A DNA stretch of 64,000 nucleotides from Brevibacterium ravenspurgense (lineage in GTDB: Bacteria > Actinomycetota > Actinomycetes > Actinomycetales > Brevibacteriaceae), in NCBI RefSeq assembly GCF_001584615.1, contig NZ_LQQC01000004.1, forward strand, positions 95,006 through 159,005, in the 5' to 3' direction. How positions within the stretch are numbered: the stretch's first letter is position 1; each line of letters begins with the position of its first letter. This document shows, piece by piece, positions 35,803-44,625 of the stretch. A model generated the notes under the pieces. The model did not search any database and had not been told where the DNA came from. It was given only the letters and a program-made list of their open reading frames with translations. The translations under genes and the position numbers were made by a program.

Positions 35803-36676
35803 AGTCCTGCTCCTTCTGCTGCTGGTGGTAGTCGAAGAACGCCTGCGCGCCCTCCGGGGTGAAGTCCGCCGAGAGTGCACTCGCGCGCTTGCGGCGCTCG
35901 GCGCGCCCGGACTCGCCGCGGCGGTCCTCGATGTAGAGCGTCCAGGTCTCCTGCCCGGCGCGCCTGCCCTTCTTGCTGACGGGGCTGTGCAGCCGCATCC
36001 GCGGCACCCGCTCCCCGTCATCGCCGAGCTGCTGGTTCTGCTCCTCGATCACCGCTTCGAGACCGGCCTTGTCCACCGCGCGGGGGTCGGCCAGCGCCGC
36101 GCTCATCCGGTCACCCATCTCGCGGTCGAGCGATCCCTCGGCGAAGTCCTCTCGGCGCAGCTCCCAGTCCTTCGGCGCGTGCTCCAGCCGCTTCACGACC
36201 GAGAGCCCGTGATCGCGCATCAGCTCGTCGTTTGCCGACTGCACGCCCTTCTGGTTCCCGGCCTTGCGGTCGTGGAACGTGCGATAGTCCGAGAGCGCCT
36301 TTCCCGTGCGGTTGTTGTGATTGAGAACCAAAATATGGTTGTGCGGCTTCTTTCCCCGCCCATCCACATGACTGACGACGAGGCAGTCCGAATCCGGGTG
36401 CATCTTCTTCGCGAGCTGGTAGCCCAGATCGTTCACCCTCTGCACGTCCTCCGGATTCTTCGGATCGAACTCTTCGTCGCTGAACGACTGGCGGTAATGC
36501 AGCGCCTCGACCTCGCGCGTCGTGTTCTGCGTCAGCGCCCGAGCGCGCGCCGAGAACGCGCCGAGGCCTCCCGGCACATCGCACGTGATCGCTACGCCCC
36601 GCGCGTCCTCCTTGCCACGGATATAGCGCTCCGTGTCGGCGGCACTGGCGCTCGGGCTGTAGTGCGTCGTGCTCAT
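35390..36676 (-). CDS. mobA: Plasmid relaxase/mobilisation protein (MobA/MobL-type HUH)
   Basis: The protein has 428 residues. The relaxase metal site is at HVDGRGKKPHNHILVLNHNN near residue 105 (three-His motif), and the N-terminal TTHYSPSASAADTERYIRGK carries a candidate catalytic Tyr. The relaxase nicks oriT and leads plasmid transfer. The first 290 residues look native. The last 137 overlap the downstream coiled-coil gene in a different frame and are Arg/Glu-rich, as for the overlapping mobA/mobB genes of ColE1. The start overlaps the mobC stop (ATGA). A plasmid origin for this block is clear. Confidence 0.82.
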   Translation of the reverse strand: MSTTHYSPSASAADTERYIRGKEDARGVAITCDVPGGLGAFSARARALTQNTTREVEALHYRQSFSDEEFDPKNPEDVQRVNDLGYQLAKKMHPDSDCLVVSHVDGRGKKPHNHILVLNHNNRTGKALSDYRTFHDRKAGNQKGVQSANDELMRDHGLSVVKRLEHAPKDWELRREDFAEGSLDREMGDRMSAALADPRAVDKAGLEAVIEEQNQQLGDDGERVPRMRLHSPVSKKGRRAGQETWTLYIEDRRGESGRAERRKRASALSADFTPEGAQAFFDYHQQQKEQDYERSTRQAEAAERARTVAAAARQSGDDGVVDLDPRRRRGAECEDRHADRAAEEARGVREGHGRGDDEAAGADHGPGVDLLALQRRVREDREHREQAERDREHARRVRAESQRRELERRVAELGRGGAEESRGYGLGD

Positions 36677-37262
36677 GAGGCCGTCCGATCCCCGAGCAGG
36701 GCGCGAACCTCGCGCAGCAGCTCGATCAGCTCGGGCACCTCCGCCGACAGCGCCACCGACTCACCGGCCCGCGCGCGGCGGTCCAGATCGTTCACGTTGA
36801 TCGCCAGCGGGCGCACCTGCGCGGCAAGCTCGCGAGCGTCCGCCGACGCCTGCACGCGCGCCTCGCCCCAGAGCAGGTGCGCGGCCACGGCAGCGTCCAG
36901 CTCCTCGCTCCGAGAGGCGTGGAGCGCGTCGCGCACCACGGCCCGCACCCACGCGCTCGGAGCCAGCCCGAGCCGCTTCGCACGAGTGCGCAACGCCGCG
37001 AGCGTCTCCTCGCCGAAGTCGGTATCGAGCTTCGCGCGGCCCCACGACGACGCTTCGCGCCACCGTGACTCTGCCGCACAGCTTCCACAGCAAACCGACC
37101 GATGTTCACCTGGGAGTCGGCCTGCTGCTCCACCTGTACGCCAGAGTGGCAAGCAGTAGCCGCGTCGGACATTTCGCTGACGCTCATGTCCTCCCCGGCT
37201 GCTTGCGAGGGGCCTCCGGCCCCCTCGACCCCCTGGAAGAGCGCATCGCGTTTGGTGCTCAT
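36673..37262 (-). pseudogene. mobC: MobC-like ribbon-helix-helix accessory protein, frameshifted
   Basis: The start ATG (37262) overlaps the rep stop, and the reading begins MSTKRDALFQGVEGAGG. The conserved C-terminal part (FGEETLAALRTRAKRLGLAP, then SAWVRAVVRDALHASRSEEL, a ribbon-helix-helix and MobC helix) is in a different frame and ends at 36673, overlapping the relaxase start. A one-base frame change is needed between about 37100 and 37030. No start codon exists in the second frame nearby. MobC proteins help the relaxase open oriT. Confidence 0.6.
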
Positions 37263-38681
37263 CGCACACCTCCCGCGACCAGCAGCCCACCGTTCGCGCG
37301 GAGGCGCTCGACCTTCGCTTCGAGGGCCTTCCGCTTGGCGTCGGCACGACGCTTGCGCTCCTCCTCGGAGAGCGCGGGACAGTCGTCGCCATGACGCGCA
37401 TAGGTGCCCGACTGCGGCGTCGAACAGGTGCACAGCTTCAACTCACGGTTGTGCTCCTCCAGCTCGGCGAGACGCTTGCGCTGCTGTTCCTCGACGATCT
37501 CGCGGTCACGCTTCGCCGCCTCCTCCGCCACGGCGATTTCCTCAGCGCTCGGCTGGATCGGCTGGCCGACCCCGGCGAACTCCGCGAACAGATCGTGCCC
37601 GTCGATCGCGTCCAGCTCGGGGCGGGCGATCCGATCGTGCTGCTTGACGATCGGCGCGACCGTGCGCGCCTCGATCTCACAGCGCACGCGCTCCCGCTCC
37701 GCGGTGTCCCTGATCGCCTTGCACCTGCGCGCCAGCAGTTCGAGGTCCTGGCGCATGTGCTCGTACCGTTCGTAGCTCCGGTACTCGCGGGTGCCGTTGA
37801 GCACGCCGGAATTCACAAAGATCGAGAACTCCCGCTCGGCGACCGGAATGATCACCGGGAAGCGACGGAACCCCTGCCCGAGGTTCTCCGCCTGGTGCTT
37901 GACCCGCACGCCTCCCTGCATCGACTCGTACTCGCCAGCCAGGCCCCGGAGGAACTCCTCGTAGCCCTCCGGACCCCGTCACGATGTTCACCCGGTTGAG
38001 CAGCTGGGTCTTCGACCCCTTGATGTTCACGATCGGCTTCTCGTCCGGCTCACGCCACGGGCCGAGGATGCGGAAGAGCATTCCGCGGCTCTTTGCCGTG
38101 CGGATCATGTCGCCAACCCGCATGTCCTCCCAGATCACGACCGGCTCGCCGTCGTACCCCTCCCAAGAGACGTTCTCGCCGCCCACCTTGAAGTACGGCT
38201 TATCCGCGTCCGGGGCCAGAGCGCGAGCGAGCGCCTTCGCAAGCAGATCCTTGCCCGTGCCGCCTTCGCCGAACACGTAGAAGTTCATGACCGACTCAGG
38301 CGCGTCCTGATACGCGAGGAAGTCGCCCCGCAACTTCTGGAAATGCGCCAGGTTTCCCTTCGCGAAGTAGATCGCGGGCTCCTGATCGCGAACCTGCTTC
38401 AACGTCAGCGAGCCCTTGCCCACGGCCTGGAAGAGCTTGCTGAGCTTCGCACCCCCGCCACCCTCCGCGGCGTTGCGGCGCATCGCCATGTGCGCGTCCA
38501 GTTCCCGCCCGAAATCGAAGTTCGCGACGATCCGCCCACGGCCGTACTGATATTTGCCAGGCATGCCCTCCTGCGTCTTGTCCACGAGGTAATGCCGATC
38601 CGACTGGTGGATGCCCGGGATGGCGTTCTTCCCCCGCGACTCATGCGGCAGGTACTCAGCGAGATCGAAGAACGCCTTCTC
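37259..38681 (-). pseudogene. rep: Plasmid replication initiator (Rep, SF3-helicase type), 5' truncated and frameshifted
   Basis: From the truncation at about 38681 the frame reads LAEYLPHESRGKNAIPG, then HYLVDKTQEGMPGKYQYG, YVFGEGGTGKDLLAKALARA (Walker A) and EPVVIWEDMR (Walker B). This is the layout of small-plasmid Rep proteins with a C-terminal SF3 helicase. At 37974-37977 one extra base in a run of four C (plus strand) shifts the frame. Removing it gives VTGPEGYEEFLRGLAGEYES, continuous with the 220-residue downstream frame that ends at 37259. The N-terminal HUH nuclease motifs are missing. Confidence 0.72.
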
Positions 38682-39222
38682 TGCCGCGTCGCGAACCTTG
38701 GTCGCGGAGGCGCAGAAGAATCGCGCGGCTACGGCCTCGGCGATTGAGGGTCTGAAGGTGCAGGCCACAACGAACCAGAAGCTTGTGAGCCAGGTCGGCG
38801 GCGCGGTGCAGCGGATCGAGAAGCGTACTGAGGAGCGGGTCGAGAAGGCCGTCGAGCAGGTCGCCGGGGAGGCCTCGGCCACGATGACCGCGAACCTCGA
38901 CGCCTCGAACGAGCGCGCCGAGCGGATGATGGCGGCGACGGCGAAGCTCGAAGCGCGTCAGCTCTGGTCGGCCGCCGCTGCGATGTGCCTCGCCCTGCTG
39001 CCGGTGGTCGTGGTCGTCGCCGGGCTCTGGATGGGCATCGCCGGTCTCATCACGGGCGCTCAGTGGGCGCTCGCCGTGGACGGGCGCATCTGGCTCGGCA
39101 TCGGGCGCTGGCTCGTGGTCTCCGTGGGTCTCGCCGGGGCCGGCTACGGGCTCTTCGCGTCCGTCCGCTCGGCCGCCGGCCTCGCGGAGACGTGGAAGGG
39201 TCGCGGGGTGCCGAAGTGGCCG
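38682..39222 (+). repeat. 530-bp inverted repeat, copy B
   Basis: Inverted partner of copy A (34928-35453). Its left edge is the truncation point of rep. Confidence 0.85.
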
Positions 39223-39234
39223 AGGTGGCGATGA
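38682..39234 (+). pseudogene. 5'-truncated second copy of the coiled-coil/membrane mobilisation gene
   Basis: Sequence from RTLVAEAQKN to the natural stop at 39234 (ending RGVPKWPRWR), with differences from copy A such as MMAATAKLEARQ for ILAATAKLEARQ. It keeps the coiled-coil end and both membrane helices but lacks the first 130 residues and any start. The upstream reading frame is antisense to rep. It appears to come from a second, related plasmid. Confidence 0.75.
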
Positions 39235-39252
39235 TGGCTGGATCCGCTCGAG

Positions 39253-39564
39253 CTACCGGTTCCGATCAGCGGTCGAAGGATTTTCGCAGCAGCCGGTCCT
39301 GCGGCCTCGGTGCCGCCGCCCTAACCTGACGAGCATCCCCGCCGTGACGGCCATCACGACGGCGATCCCGGCACCGATGATCCAGGGGTTACCGAGGAGC
39401 CCACCGACGCCCGCGAGTGCTCCGCCCGCCGCGATGAGCGGCAGGCCGCAACAGAGCAGCAACGGAAGCGCGCAGCATGCCAGCAAGAGCAGTCCGGTCC
39501 CTGCAGCGACGACGGGACCGGCGCGCCGTTCGTCGCGGTCCTGATCGGCGCTCGTCGTCTGCAC
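39253..39564 (-). CDS. MerT-like mercury transport membrane protein
   Basis: The protein has 103 residues with a GTG start. Two or three helices carry paired cysteines (LLACCALPLLLCCGLPLIAA), the hallmark of Hg(II)-passing Mer transport proteins, and one more pair lies in the tail (RRTGCCENP). It lies 40 bp after merA on the same strand and probably shares its promoter. It would pass Hg(II) from outside to MerA. The exact Mer subfamily (MerT, MerC, MerF or MerE) is not certain. Confidence 0.78.
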   Translation of the reverse strand: MQTTSADQDRDERRAGPVVAAGTGLLLLACCALPLLLCCGLPLIAAGGALAGVGGLLGNPWIIGAGIAVVMAVTAGMLVRLGRRHRGRRTGCCENPSTADRNR

Positions 39565-39604
39565 CTCTTCAGGATGAGATCTCCCCGATTGCCTGCGCTG
39601 CCGG

Positions 39605-41026
39605 TCATGCGCAGCACGACAGCAGCGACGGGTCGGTGGTGAAGGCCTTCGCGGCGATCCGGATGCCCTCGGCCATGGTCAGGTAGGGAGCCCAGGCGTC
39701 GGCGATCTCGGCGACGGTCTTGCCGAGCACGTGGACACCGGCGGCGGCGAGCTCTCCGGCGTCCTTGGCGACGGCGGTCAGGCCGAGGATCTCGTTCGTG
39801 TCGGCGTTCACGACGATCTTGATGAACCCGCGGGTGTCGCGGTTGACCAGCGCGCGGGGCACGTGGTGCAGCGGCAAGACGCGGCAATCGCAGCGGATCC
39901 CCGCAGCAAGCACTTCCTTCTCGGTCATCCCGACCGCTCCGATCGCGGGCCCGGTGAACGTCACCCGCGGCAGGCGGGAATAGTCGACGGCACGATCGGC
40001 GTCGGCGAACGCGTTCTCGGCGACGAGGGTGCCGTGGTGGGCGGCGACGTAGACGAACTGGGGGTGCCCGGTCACGTCGCCTGCGGCCCAGATCCGCGGG
40101 TTCGAGGACCGCAGCCGGTCGGAGACGACCACCTCGCCGGAGTCCCCGGTCTTCACCCCGACCGCATCGAGGTTCAGGCCATCGGTGACGGGACGGCGTC
40201 CGAGGGCGACGAGCACCTGCTCGGCGCGGAACTCCTGCGAGTCGCCGGACACGTCGGCGGTCACGACGGCCTCGCCTCCCGTGCCGCGGGAGACCCGGGT
40301 GGGCACCACGCGGCGGACGACGCGGATGCCTTCGTCGGCGAACGCCTCCTGAAGCGCCTTGGACACCTCCGGCTCCTCCTTCGAGGCGAGCCGGGACCGC
40401 ACCAGCAGCGTGACCTGCGAGCCGAGGCGAGCGAACAGCTGCGCCTGCTCCAGGGCGACGTAGCCGCCGCCGAGCACCAGCAACGACTCAGGAACCTCAG
40501 CGAGTTCCATTGCCGTGGTCGAGGTCAGGTACCCGGTCTCCTCCAGGCCGTCGATCGGCGGAGCCCACGGGCGAGAACCAGTCGCGACCAGGAAGTGGTC
40601 GGCCTCGATGGTCTCGACCGTCCCGTCGCCGGCGATGATCTCCAGTACCGGGGCGTCTGGGCCGCCGGCGAACGATGCATCGCCGCGGCGGACCTGCCAG
40701 CCGTAGGAGTCGGCGACGTCGGCGTACTTCTCGCCGCGCAGCGACTCGACCAGCGCCTGCTTCCCGGCGATCAGCGCAGGCATGTCCACTGTCTCAGCCG
40801 TCGCCGCGATCCCCGGGAACCGGCCTGAAGCGTCGGCGGCGACGTGACGGGTGTCGGCAGCGGCGATGAGGGCCTTCGACGGCACGCAGCCGGTGTTCAC
40901 GCAGGTGCCGCCGAGCGTCCCGCGCTCGATCATCACCACCGACTTGCCGAGCGTGGTCGCACGGATGGCGGCGGCGAATGCTCCGCCTCCGGATCCGATG
41001 ATGGCGAGGTCGTACTTGGTAGGCAT
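39605..41026 (-). CDS. merA: Mercuric reductase MerA, without N-terminal metal-binding domain
   Basis: The protein has 473 residues. The FAD motif IIGSGGGAFAAAIRA is followed by the redox pair GGTCVNTGCVPSK and the NADPH motif VLGGGYVALEQAQ. The C-terminal vicinal cysteines LLSCCA bind Hg(II), which separates it from ordinary lipoamide dehydrogenases. It reduces Hg(II) to Hg(0) in the cytosol. The N-terminal HMA domain of Tn501 MerA is absent, as in many actinobacteria. The start has CAGGAG upstream. Controlled by the MerR-type operator at 41069-41100. Confidence 0.93.
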   Translation of the reverse strand: MPTKYDLAIIGSGGGAFAAAIRATTLGKSVVMIERGTLGGTCVNTGCVPSKALIAAADTRHVAADASGRFPGIAATAETVDMPALIAGKQALVESLRGEKYADVADSYGWQVRRGDASFAGGPDAPVLEIIAGDGTVETIEADHFLVATGSRPWAPPIDGLEETGYLTSTTAMELAEVPESLLVLGGGYVALEQAQLFARLGSQVTLLVRSRLASKEEPEVSKALQEAFADEGIRVVRRVVPTRVSRGTGGEAVVTADVSGDSQEFRAEQVLVALGRRPVTDGLNLDAVGVKTGDSGEVVVSDRLRSSNPRIWAAGDVTGHPQFVYVAAHHGTLVAENAFADADRAVDYSRLPRVTFTGPAIGAVGMTEKEVLAAGIRCDCRVLPLHHVPRALVNRDTRGFIKIVVNADTNEILGLTAVAKDAGELAAAGVHVLGKTVAEIADAWAPYLTMAEGIRIAAKAFTTDPSLLSCCA

Positions 41027-41068
41027 CGCTGCTCCTGTCAGTCCTTGGCTTTCTGCTCTGTCTCAGCC

Positions 41069-41100
41069 ATACTGGACCTTCCAGTGCAGGGGAAGGTCAA
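41069..41100 (-). promoter_or_regulatory. MerR-type promoter/operator of merA
   Basis: Read on the minus strand, TTGACC is followed by a 20-bp spacer and CAGTAT. The spacer holds the dyad ACCTTCC N8 GGAAGGT. A long 19-20-bp spacer with a dyad centred between -35 and -10 is the signature of MerR-activated promoters. It sits between the divergent merA and merR. Confidence 0.75.
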
Positions 41101-41131
41101 GCCTGCTCCTGCCGAACGATCGGAGGCCGCG

Positions 41132-41521
41132 ATGCGCATCGGAGAACTCGCCGAACGCGCGGGCACCACGGCGAAGACGCTCCGCTTCTACGAGGGGCAG
41201 GGGCTGCTTCCGCCGGCCGAGCGCACGCAGTCCGGCTATCGCGACTACGCACCCGAGACGGTCGCCCGGATCGACTTCGTCCACCGCGGCCAGGCCGCGG
41301 GCCTCACCCTCGCCCAGATCCGCCAGATCCTCGACATCCGCGACGGCGGCCATGCGCCCTGCGAGCACGTGCGCGACCTCCTCGACGCGCGCCTCGCTGA
41401 GATCGAGCAGCAGATCGCGCAGCTCTCCGTGCTGCGCGACACTATCGCGGACCTCAGACAGGACGCCGCGCACCCGGACCCTGAAACGTGCAGCACCGAT
41501 CAAGTGTGTAGGTACTTGTAG
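41132..41521 (+). CDS. merR: MerR-family heavy-metal-responsive regulator
   Basis: The protein has 129 residues from the ATG at 41132 (GGAGG 5 nt upstream). The winged helix MRIGELAERAGTTAKTLRFY is followed by the dimerisation helix. Three candidate metal cysteines are one at HAPCEH (about residue 82) and two near the C-terminus (ETCSTDQVCRYL). Spacing between the first and second is longer (about 43) than in Tn501 MerR, as in the actinobacterial metal-responsive subgroup. It is divergent from merA and likely activates it with Hg(II). Confidence 0.9.
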   Translation: MRIGELAERAGTTAKTLRFYEGQGLLPPAERTQSGYRDYAPETVARIDFVHRGQAAGLTLAQIRQILDIRDGGHAPCEHVRDLLDARLAEIEQQIAQLSVLRDTIADLRQDAAHPDPETCSTDQVCRYL

Positions 41522-41539
41522 ACGACGGTAGCCAATGAC

Positions 41540-41554
41540 TCCAACGCTACAACC
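41540..41554 (-). repeat. Island terminal inverted repeat, right
   Basis: TCCAACGCTACAACC, complementary to the left end with 2 mismatches of 15. Confidence 0.65.
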
Positions 41555-41556
41555 CC

Positions 41557-42393
41557 GATATGCGCTACGAAAACCCGCTGTACCTGGCGGAGGAAGCCGC
41601 CGCGCTCGACCTCTTGTCCGATGGGCGGGTGGCACTGGGAATCTCGCGCGGCTCACCAGAACCGGCTGAGCGCGGCTGGGAGGCCTTTGGCTACACGGGC
41701 TCCACCGACCCGCGCGGAGCCGATATCGCGCGCGAAAAGTTCCCACATTTCATGGCGGCGATCCGCGGTGAAGGCATGGTCGAACCTGCCAGGCAGCAAT
41801 CCGGCTTCCCGCCCTCACCGGCTGATGAACACGGGCGTCTGCGCATTGAACCGCACTCACCAGGGCTTGACCGCCGCATCTGGTGGGGTGCCGGCAGCCG
41901 CGAAACAGCAGTGTGGGCCGCGCAGCAGGGCGTCAACCTCATGTCCTCGACCCTCCTGACCGAGGCCACGGGTGATTCTTTCGCACAGCTGCAGTCGGAG
42001 CAGATCGCACTGTTTCGCGATGCATGGAAAGAGGCCGGCCATGATTGGACGCCGCGCGTGTCCGTTTCACGCAGCATTTTCCCGATCGTCAACGAACTCG
42101 ATGCCATGTATTTCGGTGCTCGCGGCCAGGGTGCGAACGACCAGATCGGCGTCATTGACGGTTTCCGCTCTACGTTCGGCAAGACCTACGCGGCGGAGCC
42201 AGACCAGCTGGTCGAACAGCTCAAGCAGGACACCGCGCTCATGGACGCTGACAGCGTCATGCTCACCATTCCCAGCCAGCTCGGTGTTGATTACAACCTA
42301 CACATTTTGGAAGCTTTCGCCACACACGTTGCGCCTGAACTCGGCTGGCAGCCAGCTTGGCAGGGCCCTACGGAGGGTTATCCCGGCAGCTGA
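41557..42393 (+). pseudogene. LLM-class flavin monooxygenase, 3' fragment
   Basis: The fragment has about 278 residues. It opens at the Asp codon before MRYENPLYLAEEAAALDLLS and continues with GRVALGISRGSPEPAE (FMN-site segment) and RRIWWGAGSRETAVWAAQQG. It supplies the part missing from 32448-32690. An in-frame ATG at 41560 could start a fragment, but it lacks the N-terminal barrel strands and the ribosome site, so it is unlikely to be active. Base 41557-41567 is the right att-like repeat. Confidence 0.88.
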
Positions 42394-42428
42394 TCTGGGC
42401 AAGCCCGTCGGGCCAAGGGAGACCGCGC

Positions 42429-43262
42429 TCAGGCGGGGGAGTGGGGTGACTGTGGCGGCACCTCGTCAGCGGGGCCCGAAGGCCGCTGCCCAGCAGCAGG
42501 CGGCTTGGTGCCTCGCTGGGTGAAGAACTCAACCGCAAGCAGACCGCCTCCGGCGATCAAGACCAAGGACATCAGGACCAAGAGGCCAAGACCCACGTGC
42601 GGGAACATCCCGGAGAAGACATAGGGCAAGCGGGCCAGGACAGTGAAGATGCCCAGCAGGCCCGCCAGCGCACCCGCACCGCCGGCAATCAGTTTGAGGA
42701 TGGGCTTCTTCGTGATGATCGCAGCGATTGCAGTGCCGATTGCGCCCAGGCACAGCAGCATGACGAGGATGCCGGCGAAGGCTCGACCGCTCACCATGAC
42801 CGAGAACGAAAAGAAGTTCAGGGTGCCGTGGTCGCCCAGTATGTCGACCATGGCGAACGGCAGAAAAAGGCTGATGATTGCCAGGAGCGCTGCGGCTGGC
42901 AGACCAAAGGATGCCCAGCGTGCAAAGGTGCCGATCTTGCCGCTGCCCTGGGTGCCGTGCTTGTTGAGGAAGTCCTGTGCTTCTGCGCTGGAGCGTTCAA
43001 CCGTTGGTGCGACGTGGGTGGTGTAGGCGTCTTTCGCGCTGGCGCTGAAGTTGCGGAAGCCGGAGCTGAGCTGCTCGCCGAACTGCTCGAAGGACTGGTG
43101 CTGATCGTTGTGGATCTCGCCGCGGTCAAGAGCCGCGCGGTACTCCTCGACCGTCGGCGGCCGGCCCTGGGAGGTGCGGAAAGCCTGAGCCCATTCTTCG
43201 GGGGTGGGCTTGCGGTTCGGCTGCTGAGGATCAGTGGGGTCGGTGTGCTCGGCAGGTGCCAC
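42429..43262 (-). CDS. Membrane protein with hydrophilic N-terminus, function unknown
   Basis: The protein has 277 residues from the GTG at 43262 (GGAAGGA upstream). Residues 1-110 are hydrophilic and contain TPEEWAQAFRTSQGRPPTVE. Four helices follow (about 118-140, 150-180, 188-210, 218-245), then a Pro-rich tail. No enzyme motif is seen. The N-terminal block recalls short conserved segments in other actinobacterial membrane proteins, but I cannot name a family. It is convergent with the interrupted monooxygenase and divergent from ychF. Confidence 0.7.
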   Translation of the reverse strand: MAPAEHTDPTDPQQPNRKPTPEEWAQAFRTSQGRPPTVEEYRAALDRGEIHNDQHQSFEQFGEQLSSGFRNFSASAKDAYTTHVAPTVERSSAEAQDFLNKHGTQGSGKIGTFARWASFGLPAAALLAIISLFLPFAMVDILGDHGTLNFFSFSVMVSGRAFAGILVMLLCLGAIGTAIAAIITKKPILKLIAGGAGALAGLLGIFTVLARLPYVFSGMFPHVGLGLLVLMSLVLIAGGGLLAVEFFTQRGTKPPAAGQRPSGPADEVPPQSPHSPA

Positions 43263-43298
43263 GGGGTTCCTTCCGTGCGGTGTCGGCGGTTCTGATCG

Positions 43299-43318
43299 CA
43301 GCTCGTCACAGCGAGCTG
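43299..43318. promoter_or_regulatory. Inverted repeat upstream of the membrane-protein gene
   Basis: CAGCTCG N6 CGAGCTG, perfect 7-bp arms, in the 219-bp gap between divergent genes. Operator or stem-loop of unknown role. Confidence 0.35.
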
Positions 43319-43469
43319 ATCTGCTCAGCTTATGGATTCAAAGCGGCGTGCAGAAGGACATCGGCTGAACAAGTCCGCACAGAAAGCTGAAAGCGCGGGC
43401 GGACGGTGGTGGGAGGGCCAGGCCTCCTGACGAGGCACGCCCGGAGGCGACCGTCAGCCGGGCGCGGGC

Positions 43470-43481
43470 TAAAATGTCCGC
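43470..43481 (+). promoter_or_regulatory. -10 hexamer TAAAAT, leaderless geometry for ychF
   Basis: TAAAAT, 6 nt (GTCCGC), GTG. No ribosome site. Confidence 0.6.
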
Positions 43482-44567
43482 GTGGCTTTGACAATTGGAA
43501 TTGTGGGACTGCCCAATGTGGGCAAGTCGACCCTGTTTAACGCTTTGACCCGTGCTGAAGTTCTCGCGGCGAACTACCCGTTCGCAACGATCGACCCGAA
43601 CGTGGGCGTAGTGCCGCTGCCTGACCCGCGGCTGGACCGGCTGTCTGAGATCTTCGGCTCTGAGAAGATCCTGCCGGCGACCGTGAGCTTCGTGGACATT
43701 GCAGGCATCGTCAAGGGCGCCTCGGAAGGCGAGGGTCTGGGGAACAAGTTCCTGGCCAATATTCGCGAGGCCGATGCCATCTGCCAGGTGACCCGCGCTT
43801 TCTCGGACCCGGATGTCACCCGGGTTGAAGGTTCAGAGACCCCGGCGGGTGACCTCGACACGATTTCGACCGAGCTGATTCTGGCTGACCTGCAGACGCT
43901 GGAGAACGCTCGTCCGCGCATTGAAAAGGACGTCAAGCGCAAGCTCATTGACGGTGCGGTGCTTGAAGCGATGGACAAAGCCGCGGCTCTTCTTGAAGAC
44001 GGCACCACCCTGTTCCAGGGAGCAGAGAAGGCCGGGATTGATGTTTCGCTGCTGAGCGAACTGCAGCTCATGACGGCAAAGCCCTTCATCTACGTGTTCA
44101 ACACTGATGAGGAGGGCCTGGCTGATGAGGACATGCAGAAGCAGCTGCGCGAACTCGTGGCTCCGGCCGAGGCGATTTTCCTCGATGCGAAGTTCGAAGC
44201 TGAACTCATTGAGCTTGATCCTGAAGAAGCCGCCGAAATGCTTGAATCCACCGGTCAGGACGAGCCCGGTCTGGACAAGCTGGCACGAGTCGGCTTTGAC
44301 ACTCTTGGTCTGCAGACGTACCTGACTGCCGGGCCGAAGGAGGCTCGTGCGTGGACCATCCGCAAGGGCTGGACAGCTCCCGAGGCGGCAGGGGTCATCC
44401 ACACCGACTTCCAGAAGGGCTTCATCAAGGCTGAGATCGTGTCTTTTGAAGACCTCGATGAACTCGGCTCGATGAACGAGGCGAAGGCAGCCGGCAAGGT
44501 CCGCATGGAAGGCAAGGACTACGTTATGGCTGACGGTGACGTCGTGGAGTTCAGATTTAACGTGTAG
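43482..44567 (+). CDS. ychF: Redox-regulated ATPase YchF (Obg family)
   Basis: The protein has 361 residues. The G1 motif [15 protein letters not shown] starts at residue 5, and [20 protein letters not shown] is G3. NTDEEG replaces NKxD at G4, which gives YchF its ATP preference. The C-terminal TGS domain ends with [18 protein letters not shown]. The protein binds ribosomes and is involved in stress control. The length is normal. It is the last core gene before the defence island. Confidence 0.95.
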   Translation: MALTIGIVGLPNVGKSTLFNALTRAEVLAANYPFATIDPNVGVVPLPDPRLDRLSEIFGSEKILPATVSFVDIAGIVKGASEGEGLGNKFLANIREADAICQVTRAFSDPDVTRVEGSETPAGDLDTISTELILADLQTLENARPRIEKDVKRKLIDGAVLEAMDKAAALLEDGTTLFQGAEKAGIDVSLLSELQLMTAKPFIYVFNTDEEGLADEDMQKQLRELVAPAEAIFLDAKFEAELIELDPEEAAEMLESTGQDEPGLDKLARVGFDTLGLQTYLTAGPKEARAWTIRKGWTAPEAAGVIHTDFQKGFIKAEIVSFEDLDELGSMNEAKAAGKVRMEGKDYVMADGDVVEFRFNV

Positions 44568-44625
44568 TGCTGGAAAACATAAGTAGGCATTAGTTCGGGT
44601 TGTTGCGGACAAGGAGAGCACACCA

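Larger units (their letters stand above)
32701..41554. mobile_element. 8.85-kb integrated island: SulP, plasmid rep/mob remnant, mercury resistance
   Basis: The island splits a single monooxygenase gene without loss. Its outer ends carry 15-bp imperfect inverted repeats (GGTTGTGACGTTGGA at 32701 and the complement of GGTTGTAGCGTTGGA at 41540, 13 of 15 identical). The cargo is a SulP transporter with a MerR regulator, a decayed rep-mobC-relaxase operon, and a mer cassette. No transposase or integrase is encoded, so it must have been moved in trans or has lost its recombinase. I see no perfect target duplication. Confidence 0.8.

Noticed and set aside
35255..37159. 634-residue open frame on the plus strand in the island
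   Set aside because: It is antisense to the relaxase and mobC. The minus strand carries the relaxase HxH motif and coupled starts.
39605..41026. Dihydrolipoamide dehydrogenase
   Set aside because: The C-terminal Cys-Cys and the divergent MerR with a Cys-pair membrane protein identify mercuric reductase.
32691..41560. Classical transposon target-site duplication
   Set aside because: The bases just outside the inverted repeats (GCATCTCAT and CCGATATG) do not match. The only duplicated element is the imperfect 11-bp att-like sequence.
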